Positions 30,832 to 38,564 of a stretch of DNA of 38,564 nucleotides are shown piece by piece. Source of the DNA: JAQICJ01 sp041686345 (lineage in GTDB: Bacteria; Myxococcota_A; Polyangia; HGW-17). Where the stretch lies: assembly GCA_041686345.1 (NCBI GenBank), contig JAWLEA010000016.1:1-38564 (forward strand), written 5' to 3'. Position 1 is the first letter of the stretch, and each line of letters starts with the position of its first letter. A program made the translations under genes and the position numbers. The notes under the pieces are model-generated. The model did not search any database and was not told the DNA's origin. It saw only the letters and a list, made by a program, of their open reading frames with translations.

Positions 30832-31881
30832 ATGTCGAGATTATTAGAAACCATGACCTGCCCCAATTGCGGAGCAGCTGTCGAAGTAGATGACCACCAG
30901 GCCAAAGCTCAATGTGGCTATTGTCAAAGTACCTTTCGGGTAGCCAGCGAAAAAAAACAAACGCAAACCAGCAAGAAGGCTAAAACTCCACCTGTTCAAT
31001 TTGGATTTGAAAAAGTGGAAGAAACTGCCCCCCGGCAAAAACATGTTCACAATCCCTCGGATTATTCGAAACAAAACTATAAATATAACCGGCAGGTTGC
31101 GGCAAATTCCAAAAGATCAGCAACAGTTGGTATTATTATCACCATTGTAATCCTCATCTTTTCTGGCGGGATCACAGTATTCTCTGTTTTCATGAGCAAA
31201 GATCAAGCTACTGAAAGAGCCCAAAAAATTGCCAGACAGGCACGTCAAAAAAAATTAGCTTACGAACGTAAACAATGGAATAATTTCAAAAACAGTTATT
31301 CTACCAAGCTCATTACTAAAGATAAAAAATCTTTGCATAAATTGATCAAAGATTTCAAATTGCCTGTTATCGGCTCTTCCAAAGCTGCCAAAACTATTGT
31401 TGTTGCTCATACCTATAAAACGTCCAGCAGTTATTTGAAAAAATACAAAAATTTTCAAAAGCAAATTCTGGATAAATACTCATCAAAGTTTAATTTTGTT
31501 ATTGTACCCCTGCCTCGCAAAAATTTTAAAAAATATCGGGAAGTGGAATTCTTGTTTGAAGCCCGCCTGCAACAAGGGAAAAAGATGTTCTTTAAAGCTC
31601 ATGACAAGTTGATCAGAGCCAACAAAAGCGAAATGTACTATCTTAAATTTTACAAAAAGCTGGCAAAATATCTGAAGCTCGACGAAAAAGAAGTAATAAA
31701 AGCATTGAAAAAGAAAGTTCATCGAAAAAAAATAAACCGGCTTGACAAATTGATCTTTGAACTTGATCTGGATCGTTATTATCCCAACCTCATTATCGAT
31801 AATCGTGTCTACAAAGGTTCACTGGTAAGTTCCCGCTTTGAACTCATCGCCCGCCATGCCCTTGATATTGAGCTGGATTGA
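30832..31881 (+). CDS. Zinc-ribbon, single-TM protein with thioredoxin-like C-terminal domain
   Basis: A 349-residue protein. The N-terminal zinc ribbon has CPNCG (10-14) and CGYC (28-31). A basic linker and one transmembrane helix (about 100-120) follow, then a Lys/Arg-rich coil. The last 220 residues resemble a DsbA-like thioredoxin fold: strand-rich AAKTIVVAHTY, a helical insertion, and PNLIIDNRVYKG at the cis-Pro strand. The CxxC redox motif is missing, so thiol chemistry is not expected. This layout (zinc ribbon inside, thioredoxin fold outside) has no named family known to me. Confidence 0.7.
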   Translation: MSRLLETMTCPNCGAAVEVDDHQAKAQCGYCQSTFRVASEKKQTQTSKKAKTPPVQFGFEKVEETAPRQKHVHNPSDYSKQNYKYNRQVAANSKRSATVGIIITIVILIFSGGITVFSVFMSKDQATERAQKIARQARQKKLAYERKQWNNFKNSYSTKLITKDKKSLHKLIKDFKLPVIGSSKAAKTIVVAHTYKTSSSYLKKYKNFQKQILDKYSSKFNFVIVPLPRKNFKKYREVEFLFEARLQQGKKMFFKAHDKLIRANKSEMYYLKFYKKLAKYLKLDEKEVIKALKKKVHRKKINRLDKLIFELDLDRYYPNLIIDNRVYKGSLVSSRFELIARHALDIELD

Positions 31882-32217
31882 TTTTCAAATCCGGGTTACA
31901 AGGCCCCTTGGCTTTCCTGCCCTATTCACAGTGTGACACCCGCTATCGGCCACGTTGTTATCATTTTTATCGCAGTGCCTTTTTGATGACAAAAAGGCAC
32001 TGCGATGTCCGCAACCGAGACACATTATTTTACCTCGTACTGTTGACAAAAGTAAAATGATTATTAATGGTTATTGTATCAAAACAAAAGTAAATTTTAA
32101 GTTTTTTTATTTTTATATACAGTTTTTTATCAACTGATTTTCTAGTATTTTTTTTCAACTGACAGAAAATAAATTTAACTTTTTCCGTCGATAATCAAAT
32201 TCAAAGGAGAAATCTCA
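31882..32217. other. Intergenic region with strong hairpin
   Basis: A 336-bp AT-rich region before desulfoferrodoxin. It holds a perfect 17-bp hairpin (31969-32006). A perfect TTGACA is present at 32043-32048 but the best -10 (TAATGG) is weak. No gene was recognised. Confidence 0.55.
31969..32006. terminator. Perfect 17-bp hairpin, possible bidirectional terminator
   Basis: Left arm ATCGCAGTGCCTTTTTG (31969-31985), loop ATGA, right arm CAAAAAGGCACTGCGAT (31990-32006), with no mismatch. There is no T-run directly after it, so it is not a classic intrinsic terminator. It could be an RNA stability element, a terminator of another type, or a protein-binding palindrome. Confidence 0.5.
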
Positions 32218-32601
32218 ATGACCAAAAAAATGGAAATTTATAAATGTGAAGTATGTGGTAATATCGTTGAAATGACCCATGGCGGCATTGGTCAACTGGT
32301 CTGTTGTGAGCAGGAAATGACTAAAATGGAAGAAAAAACTGCCGATTATAAGAATGAAAAGCATGTACCAATTTTTGGAGACTCTGAAAAAGGCGTAAAA
32401 GTAGTAGTTGGTTCAACTGCTCATCCCATGACAGAAGAACACTACATCGAATGGATCGAAGTTATCAACGGTGATTTTGTCAACCGCAAATATCTCAAAC
32501 CAGGTGACAAACCGGAAGCTCAATTCTACCTTCCCAAACAAAACGGCCTCATCCTGCGAGATTATTGCAACGTCCATGGTCTGTGGAAAAACGAACAATA
32601 A
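32218..32601 (+). CDS. dfx: Desulfoferrodoxin (2Fe-superoxide reductase)
   Basis: Reduces superoxide to hydrogen peroxide without making O2, a hallmark defence of anaerobes. A class I two-centre form of 127 residues. Centre I has the rubredoxin-like cysteines Cys10, Cys13, Cys29 and Cys30. Centre II has His49 (EKHVP with Glu47), His69 (STAHPM), His75, Cys117 and His120 (CNVHGLW), all ligands present. AAAGGAGA precedes ATG by about eight bases. The electron donor (rubredoxin) is not nearby. A PAS-like gene follows 79 bp downstream. Confidence 0.96.
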   Translation: MTKKMEIYKCEVCGNIVEMTHGGIGQLVCCEQEMTKMEEKTADYKNEKHVPIFGDSEKGVKVVVGSTAHPMTEEHYIEWIEVINGDFVNRKYLKPGDKPEAQFYLPKQNGLILRDYCNVHGLWKNEQ

Positions 32602-32680
32602 TATTTTTCCCGTCAGCCTCCCAACTTCTTCCTTCCTCCCTTAACCTTTTTTCATCTCCGCAACCCTGAGGAGTTGAATT

Positions 32681-33235
32681 ATGTCAACTATTCCCGAAAA
32701 ACAAGTAAAGTATTTTTATCACTTGGATCAGGATAACAATTTATGCTGGTTTAGTGACAACTGGAACAAATTTGCCCTGGAAAACAAAGGGGGAGAAGAA
32801 GTATTGGCTGAAAACCTCAAAGGCAAAAGCTTGTGGTCGCAGATTAAAGATGATGAAACCCGCCAAATTTATCTGGATCTGGTCAACAAAGTCAGAAAAA
32901 CCGGAAATTCACTGAGCGTTAACGCCTATTGTGATTCTCCTGAACTCAAAAGAAAATTAAAAATCATCATCTCGCCCCTGGCGGATAATGGCATCAGATT
33001 TGAAAGCCGTTTTATCAAATTAACTCCCCGTAAACGGTTGGCCATTTTGGATGTAGATGTGCCCCGCAATGAAGAATTTATCAAAATCTGCAGTTTCTGC
33101 AAAAATATTGAGGTACAAAGTGAGCAATGGAAAACTACGGAAGAAGCAATTGACCATCTCGATCTGTTCAAACAGGAAATTCTGCCCCAACTAACCCACA
33201 CTATCTGTCCCACCTGTTACAAAAATTTAATCTGA
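32681..33235 (+). CDS. PAS-like sensor protein with Cys-pair C-terminus
   Basis: A 184-residue soluble protein. The first 120 residues fit a PAS-like fold (FYHLDQDNNLCWFSDNWNKFA start and a beta-rich core). The C-terminus has CSFCKNI (about 147) and ICPTCYKN (about 176) around a Trp-containing loop, a metal-binding pattern seen in PAS-like proteins of proteobacteria. It has no kinase or cyclase output, so it would act by protein contact or be a small redox or oxygen sensor. GAGGAG precedes ATG. Confidence 0.75.
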   Translation: MSTIPEKQVKYFYHLDQDNNLCWFSDNWNKFALENKGGEEVLAENLKGKSLWSQIKDDETRQIYLDLVNKVRKTGNSLSVNAYCDSPELKRKLKIIISPLADNGIRFESRFIKLTPRKRLAILDVDVPRNEEFIKICSFCKNIEVQSEQWKTTEEAIDHLDLFKQEILPQLTHTICPTCYKNLI

Positions 33236-33316
33236 AACTTTTCCTTTTTTTCCAAAATATGTATATTGGCCTCTTGGAACTATCTCATCCAGGGCTTTAT
33301 TTCTTAAAGGTAAATT

Positions 33317-34672
33317 TTGAAAGGTAAAAACGATCTTACCACAGGCAAAGTGAGCAAAAATATCATTTCTCTCACTTTACCAATGATATTCGGAATAATG
33401 GGGATTATTATCTTCAATCTGGTTGACACTTTCTATGTCAGTCTTTTGGGAACAGATGAACTTGCAGCCATTTCCTTCACCTTCCCCGTAGTTCTTGTAA
33501 TCAACAGTATTGCCATTGGCATGGGCAAAGGTACGGCGACTCTGGTTTCCCACGCTTTTGGCATGAAGGATCACGATAAAACTAGTTCCATCGCCTCCAA
33601 TGCGCTTTTGCTGTCCTTGCTCGTAGTTGTTCTTGTTGCCGGTTTGGGTCTGTTGTTTCTTGATCCCATTTTCAACCTCCTCAATGCTCCCCCCAAACTG
33701 TTGCCCCTGATCAAATCCTACATGCAAATTTGGTTCCCCGGAATTATTTTCGTGGTTTTCCCCATGGTAGGCAACAATATCATCAGAGCCCTGGGAGATT
33801 CCAAAACTCCTTCCATTGTCATGATTATCGCCGCCATTACCAATTCCATCCTGGATCCCCTTTTGATTTTCGGTCCGGGCCCTTTTCCGGAGATGGGATT
33901 ACAGGGAGCTGCTCTGGCAACAGTTTTATCTCGCTCCATCACTTTTTCCATCGCCCTGTGGATTCTGGTCAAAAGAGAAAAGCTTATTTCTTACAAAGGT
34001 CTGCAACTGGTCAAACTTATCAAATCCTGGATATCCATTCTTTATGTGGGCATCCCCAACGCTCTGGCCAAAATGGCTCAACCTCTTTCTGCCGGTTTGA
34101 TAACAGCTATTATGGCTCAATTTGGCAAAGAAGCCGTCGCTGGTTATGGAGTAGCCGCCAAAATAGAAGTCTTCGCTCTCATTCTGGTAAAAGCAATTGC
34201 CTCAATCATGATCCCTTTTACGGGCCAAAATCTGGGAGGAAACAAACTTGGTCGGATCAAACATGCCATTCGTTTTGTTGAAATCACTTCCCTGCTATCG
34301 GGCTTGTTTATCTATCTGATTTTGTTTGTTCTGCGATTTCCTTTGGCATCCTTGTTTTCTTCGAACCAAACAGTTGTAAAAACCATAACAACTTATATTT
34401 GTCTGGTTCCCCCGGGTTATCTTTTTTATGGTATAACCCTCAATCTGTCGGCAGTCCTCAACGGCCTCAAAAAACCACTGCATGCATCTTTACTGCATCT
34501 GCTCCAAGTTTTTGCCGTCATGCTTCCCCTGGCTTTTCTCGGAGCCCGCTATTTATCATCCAAAGGTGTATTTTTGGCTATAACGTTGGCTTATATAGCC
34601 GGAGGAATTGCCAGTCATTTTGTGGCCAACCATGTACTCGCCAAAATACAAGAGGCTTCCCGAAATTCCTGA
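33317..34672 (+). CDS. MATE-family cation-coupled efflux transporter
   Basis: A 451-residue multidrug or metabolite exporter with about 12 transmembrane helices. The start TTIKxSLP-like KNIISLTLPMIFG, the repeat LVDTFYVSLLGTDELAAISF and the second-half PNALAKMAQPLSAG fit the NorM/DinF superfamily. Starts with TTG at 33317 after AAAGGT; there is no ATG close by in frame. It converges with the persulfide dioxygenase-like gene, leaving 14 bp between the stops. The substrate cannot be predicted. Confidence 0.92.
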   Translation: MKGKNDLTTGKVSKNIISLTLPMIFGIMGIIIFNLVDTFYVSLLGTDELAAISFTFPVVLVINSIAIGMGKGTATLVSHAFGMKDHDKTSSIASNALLLSLLVVVLVAGLGLLFLDPIFNLLNAPPKLLPLIKSYMQIWFPGIIFVVFPMVGNNIIRALGDSKTPSIVMIIAAITNSILDPLLIFGPGPFPEMGLQGAALATVLSRSITFSIALWILVKREKLISYKGLQLVKLIKSWISILYVGIPNALAKMAQPLSAGLITAIMAQFGKEAVAGYGVAAKIEVFALILVKAIASIMIPFTGQNLGGNKLGRIKHAIRFVEITSLLSGLFIYLILFVLRFPLASLFSSNQTVVKTITTYICLVPPGYLFYGITLNLSAVLNGLKKPLHASLLHLLQVFAVMLPLAFLGARYLSSKGVFLAITLAYIAGGIASHFVANHVLAKIQEASRNS

Positions 34673-34686
34673 AAACTGTCAAGTCG

Positions 34687-36042
34687 TTAGCGGCCGGAAG
34701 CAAGCCAGGCTCCCAGGGAACCGGCAAAAACTTCCACCTTCTCAAAACCATGACTCAATAAAAAAGAAGCTCCCACCACGGCTCTTACTCCACTGCCGCA
34801 CATAACCGTATATTTTGATTTTTTATCGAGTTGATGCAATTGATTTTTCAAACCGGAGAGAGGAAAAGATAAAGAACCGGCAATTTTTGTTGTTTCAAAT
34901 TCTTCTTTTTCCCGTATATCAAGTAAGCTCCAATTGTCAGGCTTTTTTTGCAGCCTGGCGGCAACTTCATTTACTCCTATTCCTGGCAGATTACTCCAAC
35001 TACCCCCGGCAGCTACCCACCTCATGAAAGAAACCTCCAGATAACCACGCAAATTATGAAATCCTATCTGCCACAACAATGTAGATACTTCCCTGACTTG
35101 GGAGGAGGAATCGGCTATAAGCAGCAAAGACTGTTCGGGATCAAAACAGCAACTGACAATATCAGAAATCTTTTCCGGGGGAATTGCCAGTGAACCGGGA
35201 TAATGACAGCCGAGAAAGGCTGAGGTTGAACGAACATCAATAATTTCAGACTCCGAGGCCAGCTTTTTAAAATCTGCAACAGAAAGAGGAAGAAGATAAT
35301 CATAACGAGTTGAATCTGTAAAACCCCGAGTATTCAATTTTTCCATTTTGCTAAAATATGGAGTTTTCCCTTTTGACAACTTTATTTTTTCGGCAGCAAA
35401 TTCGTCTGCATTTTCAAATTTCATCCAGGAATTCTGTTGCAATTCAATTCCAAGAGTGGAAATCTCCCGGGAGGAAATATTGTTGCCACAGGCAGAACCG
35501 GCACCATGAGCAGGATAAATAATTGTCTGATTTCCCAACTCTTTCAACTTCTGCAGACTTTCAAACTGAACTTGAGCCATTTCCTTTTCTCTACCCGGAT
35601 AAAAATCAGTTCGACCAACGTCTCCACTGAAGAGAAGATCTCCAGTGAATACTGCAACCGGTGATTTTAAACCATTTTCATACACAGCCAGACAGATACT
35701 GTCCCTGGTATGTCCCGGGGCAGCAAGAACCTTGAGCTTGATCTCGTCAAATTGAAAGGAGTCTCCCTGTACAACTTCACTGGCATAAACAATGGGACTG
35801 TCGGATTTGGCTCCATGATAGACGGGTACACCGAAAATTTCGGCAAGGCGGGGGCCACCGGATATAAAATCTTCATGGCGGTGAGTTTCAAAAACAGCAG
35901 TAATTGTACAGGAATTTTCCCTGGCAACCTTGAAATATTTATCAACATCGAGCCCGGGATCAATTACTGCGGCTTCATTGCCACTGATAAGAAGATATGA
36001 AAGATGAGCAAGACCTGGAGATTTGATTTTTTTTACAAACAT
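34687..36042 (-). CDS. MBL-fold persulfide dioxygenase-like protein with two rhodanese domains
   Basis: A 451-residue fusion. The N-terminal MBL domain (about 1-230) has THRHED (His54, His56, Asp58), His111 (APGHT), Asp135 (TGDLLF) and His179 (PAHG). The last His of the usual HxHxDH motif is Phe59, as in the iron-type subgroup. Two rhodanese domains follow. The first (about 250-345) lacks the active Cys (LLLIADSSSQ), so it is inactive. The second (about 355-450) has CGSGVR with Cys415. Relatives oxidise glutathione persulfide or related persulfides and pass sulfur to acceptors. The role is probably sulfide or persulfide detoxification. Confidence 0.88.
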   Translation of the reverse strand: MFVKKIKSPGLAHLSYLLISGNEAAVIDPGLDVDKYFKVARENSCTITAVFETHRHEDFISGGPRLAEIFGVPVYHGAKSDSPIVYASEVVQGDSFQFDEIKLKVLAAPGHTRDSICLAVYENGLKSPVAVFTGDLLFSGDVGRTDFYPGREKEMAQVQFESLQKLKELGNQTIIYPAHGAGSACGNNISSREISTLGIELQQNSWMKFENADEFAAEKIKLSKGKTPYFSKMEKLNTRGFTDSTRYDYLLPLSVADFKKLASESEIIDVRSTSAFLGCHYPGSLAIPPEKISDIVSCCFDPEQSLLLIADSSSQVREVSTLLWQIGFHNLRGYLEVSFMRWVAAGGSWSNLPGIGVNEVAARLQKKPDNWSLLDIREKEEFETTKIAGSLSFPLSGLKNQLHQLDKKSKYTVMCGSGVRAVVGASFLLSHGFEKVEVFAGSLGAWLASGR

Positions 36043-36123
36043 TAATCCCTCCCTGAGGTAGTTCCCGTTGCAACACAGGAGTTATTAACTTAGAACGAAA
36101 TTTGAATTGAAAAATTTAATGGT

Positions 36124-36152
36124 TTGAACACCAAACTTTTATGAATTATAAT
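36124..36152 (+). promoter_or_regulatory. Likely sigma70-type promoter
   Basis: TTGAAC (36124-36129), a 17-base spacer, and a perfect TATAAT (36147-36152). This places a transcript start about 40 bases before the ATG of the beta-lactamase-fold lipoprotein gene at 36200. Confidence 0.55.
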
Positions 36153-36199
36153 AACCCAATTCTCCATTTAATTCCAAGACCGAAATTGAACATCCAATT

Positions 36200-37762
36200 A
36201 TGAAAAATTATTTTTTACTTTTCCTCTGTTTAATCCAGATAACATTTTATTGGGGTTGCCAGCCTGCCGGAAAACAACTTGACAATGACGCCGACAAACA
36301 AGATTCAGGTCTTGATGCAGATATTGATTCCGCGGATGGCAACTTTGATCTTCAGGATAATCTTGATATCAATGATGGCAACAACGATCCGGATATTGAG
36401 GATGGAGCCGGTGATTACACCGATATCACCGATGGAAATATTGATATTGAACCAGATGGAGATGGAACAGTTACAGATCCAACCCCACTGACAGACGGAG
36501 CTGCCACCTCTTCCTCATCTTTCCACAGAGCCTTCAAAATAATCGACAAAACAAATCTTGCTCAGGTTTTCACAAATAACGGCTATCAGCCACCTCCGGG
36601 CACATATTTTCTCATTGGGAAAGTCACTACCGGGGTCAATTCTCCCTGGATTCACTGGTATTCTTATAATGATACTGCTTTTACCTACTCTTACGGCAAC
36701 TATTGGCCTGCCTCCACCATCAAGTTGACTGCTGCCACAGGTGCCCTTGAATTATTGCATCAATACAACCTGACTGCAGCCGCCAATGTTGAATTCACCG
36801 ATGATGACGGTTATTACAACGGAACGGTTCAGGCGCTCATCAGTGACGCCCTTCGAATCAGTAGCAATACAGCTTATAACCGTCTTATGGAGATTGCCGG
36901 ATTTGAAACCATAAATGAACAATTACTGGTGGAAAACAACGGATATCCTCAAATGGTTCTGCAAAGACGATATACTCACCCTTATCCAGATTCAAACCTG
37001 CGGGATTCTCCGCCAATCAATTACACTGAAGGAGCAAATTCCGGCACGATTCCGGCTCGAACTTCAACTCAAACTTATCCTTCCTGTCCCGATGAAGCCA
37101 ACTGCATAACCCTGTTTGAACTTCTCGACATCATGAGGAAAGTCGTGCTTCATGCCCAACTGCCCGCAGCTGAATTATTTCAATTGAACAGTAGTGATGT
37201 CAACGAAATCCAGCTTGCGCTCTTTGATTCGCCAACTGCCATGTCAGACGGAGCTGAGGCTGCCTTGGGATCCAACCTGGAAATTTACAACAAAACCGGT
37301 CATGTTTATAACTATGATCGCCTTGATCATGGCTATATAGTACAAACTTCTACGGATCAGCAATATCTGGTTGCAGCAGCAATGCCTCACAACTCAACTA
37401 CGGATGCCGATATCAGCGAACTGGTCGAAAATGGCATCAATGCTGTTAAAAACCATCTCCCTTCTCATCCTCCTCTCCAGATTACCCGAGGCAATCAAAT
37501 TACAGTTCAACTGAAAGATCAGGGTCTGGAATCAGGTACGGGCTATCGCAAAATAAAACTCGACTTTGAAGTTAAAAACAGTGATGAACTTGAAATCTGG
37601 GTTGATGGTTGGCAATTACCACAACCTGCCCCAACAACAATTCCCCATCGCTATGAACTGGAATATTCCTTTTCTCTTTCCGGCATCAGAGAGATGGTAG
37701 CCATAGCTTTTTCCAACAATCAACCAACAGCGTACAGAATTCTCACTATATCCATTCCCTGA
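36200..37762 (+). CDS. Beta-lactamase-fold serine hydrolase lipoprotein
   Basis: A 520-residue protein with lipobox-like YWGC (Cys20). A long Asp/Asn/Glu-rich linker (26-100) precedes the enzyme domain (about 110-425). The motifs are class A-like: SxxK as PASTIKL (Ser172, Lys175), SxN as SSNTAYN (221-223) and KTG (365-367). The class A Glu166 equivalent is not evident, so this is more likely a DD-peptidase-like or other hydrolase than a true beta-lactamase. The last 90 residues form an extra beta-rich domain. It probably sits at the outer membrane surface. Confidence 0.85.
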   Translation: MKNYFLLFLCLIQITFYWGCQPAGKQLDNDADKQDSGLDADIDSADGNFDLQDNLDINDGNNDPDIEDGAGDYTDITDGNIDIEPDGDGTVTDPTPLTDGAATSSSSFHRAFKIIDKTNLAQVFTNNGYQPPPGTYFLIGKVTTGVNSPWIHWYSYNDTAFTYSYGNYWPASTIKLTAATGALELLHQYNLTAAANVEFTDDDGYYNGTVQALISDALRISSNTAYNRLMEIAGFETINEQLLVENNGYPQMVLQRRYTHPYPDSNLRDSPPINYTEGANSGTIPARTSTQTYPSCPDEANCITLFELLDIMRKVVLHAQLPAAELFQLNSSDVNEIQLALFDSPTAMSDGAEAALGSNLEIYNKTGHVYNYDRLDHGYIVQTSTDQQYLVAAAMPHNSTTDADISELVENGINAVKNHLPSHPPLQITRGNQITVQLKDQGLESGTGYRKIKLDFEVKNSDELEIWVDGWQLPQPAPTTIPHRYELEYSFSLSGIREMVAIAFSNNQPTAYRILTISIP

Positions 37763-37828
37763 TTTTTCCAAAATATATCAACCTTCAAATTGTGTAAAAC
37801 AAAGAACTTGTAAAATTTATTTTAAAAT

Positions 37829-37845
37829 TAACTTATAATAAGTTA
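37829..37845. promoter_or_regulatory. 17-bp palindrome containing TATAAT
   Basis: TAACTTAT-A-ATAAGTTA, a perfect 8-bp inverted repeat around one base. It contains TATAAT, 126 bp before the ATG at 37971. It could be a promoter overlapped by an operator. The nearest TTG-type -35 is 20 bases away, so the promoter is not ideal. Confidence 0.4.
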
Positions 37846-37970
37846 TTCTCAGGCAAATGATGGCAAATTTTAACTTTAATTTGTGTTGTAATATTTTAAT
37901 ATAACGGGTTCTCTTTCCAGTACAAAGCTTCTAAAATCATCATTGTACCCTGCGGTTCCAAGAGGTAATT

Positions 37971-38564
37971 ATGGATAATGGCAATGATCCTAAAAACAAC
38001 GATAAATCAAAAAACAATGACCAAAATCTTTCTGAAGACAAAAAACCGGATAATGGCAAACTAGAAATTCAGGATAAACCTGACAATAAAAACAATGAGA
38101 AATCATCCGACGAAAATGATGCAATCCTTGAATTCGACTTTGTCAACGATGATAATTATGATGCTGAAACTGATTTGCCAGATGATATTAAACTTGATTT
38201 CAATCTGGATCAGGAAGACAGTTCTGATTTTACCCTGGATCAGCCCGATGATGAAGTTGAACTTGATGAAAATACTGATGACGAAGCAGATGATGAAGTT
38301 GAACTTGATGACGATACTGATGACGAAGTAAATGAACTGGATGATGAAGAAGTCGTCGAACTGGATGATGACATGCTTCTGGAAATTGATGACGAAGACC
38401 AAGAAGTTACCCCGGAACCAACAAAATCAAAACCGCCGGCACCGCCCAAACCGCCAGCACCACCAAAACCACCGACAACATCCAAGCCACCGGCACCGCC
38501 CAAACCACCAACTCCAACAAAACCACCGGCCAAAGAAAAAAAACCGGCTCCCAGAATTGAATAT
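37971..38564 (+). CDS. Acidic, Pro/Lys-rich protein, N-terminal part (runs off window end)
   Basis: An open frame of 198 codons with no stop before the end of the window; AGAGGT lies six bases before ATG. The first 55 residues are Asn/Asp/Lys-rich. The next 90 are strongly acidic (repeats like DDEVELDE), and from about 147 a proline-lysine stretch (KPPAPPKPP units) begins. No fold is recognisable. Such acidic then Pro-rich N-terminal regions often precede a zinc ribbon, FHA or membrane domain in the same group of bacteria, but none is visible here. Confidence 0.75.
   Translation, partial: MDNGNDPKNNDKSKNNDQNLSEDKKPDNGKLEIQDKPDNKNNEKSSDENDAILEFDFVNDDNYDAETDLPDDIKLDFNLDQEDSSDFTLDQPDDEVELDENTDDEADDEVELDDDTDDEVNELDDEEVVELDDDMLLEIDDEDQEVTPEPTKSKPPAPPKPPAPPKPPTTSKPPAPPKPPTPTKPPAKEKKPAPRIEY

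Noticed and set aside
33730..34281. 183-codon plus-strand ORF inside the MATE gene
   Set aside because: Out-of-frame shadow without signal or motif; the MATE frame is clearly the real one.
36058..36080. GTAGTTCCCGTT as another MITE end
   Set aside because: Only eight bases match the terminal repeat and no internal element sequence follows.

Overview
The window looks like a chromosomal contig from a low-GC (about 40% by eye, not computed) Gram-negative bacterium with a complex envelope. Six proteins carry clear lipoprotein or Sec signals, several of them with Asp-rich linkers after the lipobox cysteine. There are also DUF4215-type Cys-rich repeats, an FGE-sulfatase-fold lipoprotein, an OmpA/PEGA-type outer-membrane protein, a Hanks-type kinase and many zinc-ribbon membrane proteins. 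This mix resembles Myxococcota/Bradymonadota-like former Deltaproteobacteria. Superoxide reductase and a persulfide dioxygenase-like protein suggest an anaerobe or microaerophile exposed to oxygen and sulfide. The phylum is an inference; there is no rRNA in the window.

Layout. 141-3571 (minus) is an S66 LD-carboxypeptidase, a membrane-anchored CHAT (caspase-like) protein and ObgE. 3716-6927 (minus) holds a PilZ-like protein with acidic and Lys-Ser repeats and an SPFH/zinc-ribbon operon. 6973-12457 (minus) encodes surface proteins: an OmpA-family protein, an FGE-like lipoprotein and an Ig-like lipoprotein. 12675-13696 is a Gln-rich zinc-ribbon membrane protein broken by a 10-N assembly gap. 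14152-14910 is a DtxR/FeoA regulator.

The most notable locus is 15456-20113 (plus): four overlapping genes encoding a degenerate two-receiver protein, a UbiD-family decarboxylase, the large subunit of aconitase X, and a single protein fusing the aconitase X small subunit (DUF126) to isopentenyl phosphate kinase. Together these cover every post-phosphomevalonate step of the archaeal-type mevalonate pathway: phosphomevalonate dehydratase, trans-anhydromevalonate 5-phosphate decarboxylase and IPK, giving isopentenyl diphosphate. The pathway was worked out in the archaeon Aeropyrum pernix. A compact bacterial operon with a DUF126-IPK fusion appears unusual. The upstream enzymes (HMG-CoA synthase and reductase, mevalonate kinase) and the prenyl-FMN synthase UbiX are not in the window.

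Downstream, 20284-24763 (plus) has a transmembrane Ser/Thr kinase and a lipoprotein with about 14 propeller-like repeats. 24755-27536 (minus) has PEGA, zinc-ribbon, HPr and lipoprotein genes. 27873-30615 (minus) is lpd-folB-flippase. 30832-34672 (plus) has a zinc-ribbon/thioredoxin-like protein, desulfoferrodoxin, a PAS-like protein and a MATE transporter. 34687-36042 (minus) is a persulfide dioxygenase-rhodanese fusion. 36200-37762 (plus) is a beta-lactamase-fold lipoprotein. An acidic/Pro-rich gene starts at 37971 and runs off the end.

A second unexplained signal is a dispersed element of about 164 bp with terminal inverted repeats. It has two full copies, one copy cut by the window start, two degraded copies and one probable remnant. 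Internal stems show compensatory changes between copies. It is MITE-like and usually lies directly 3' of genes.
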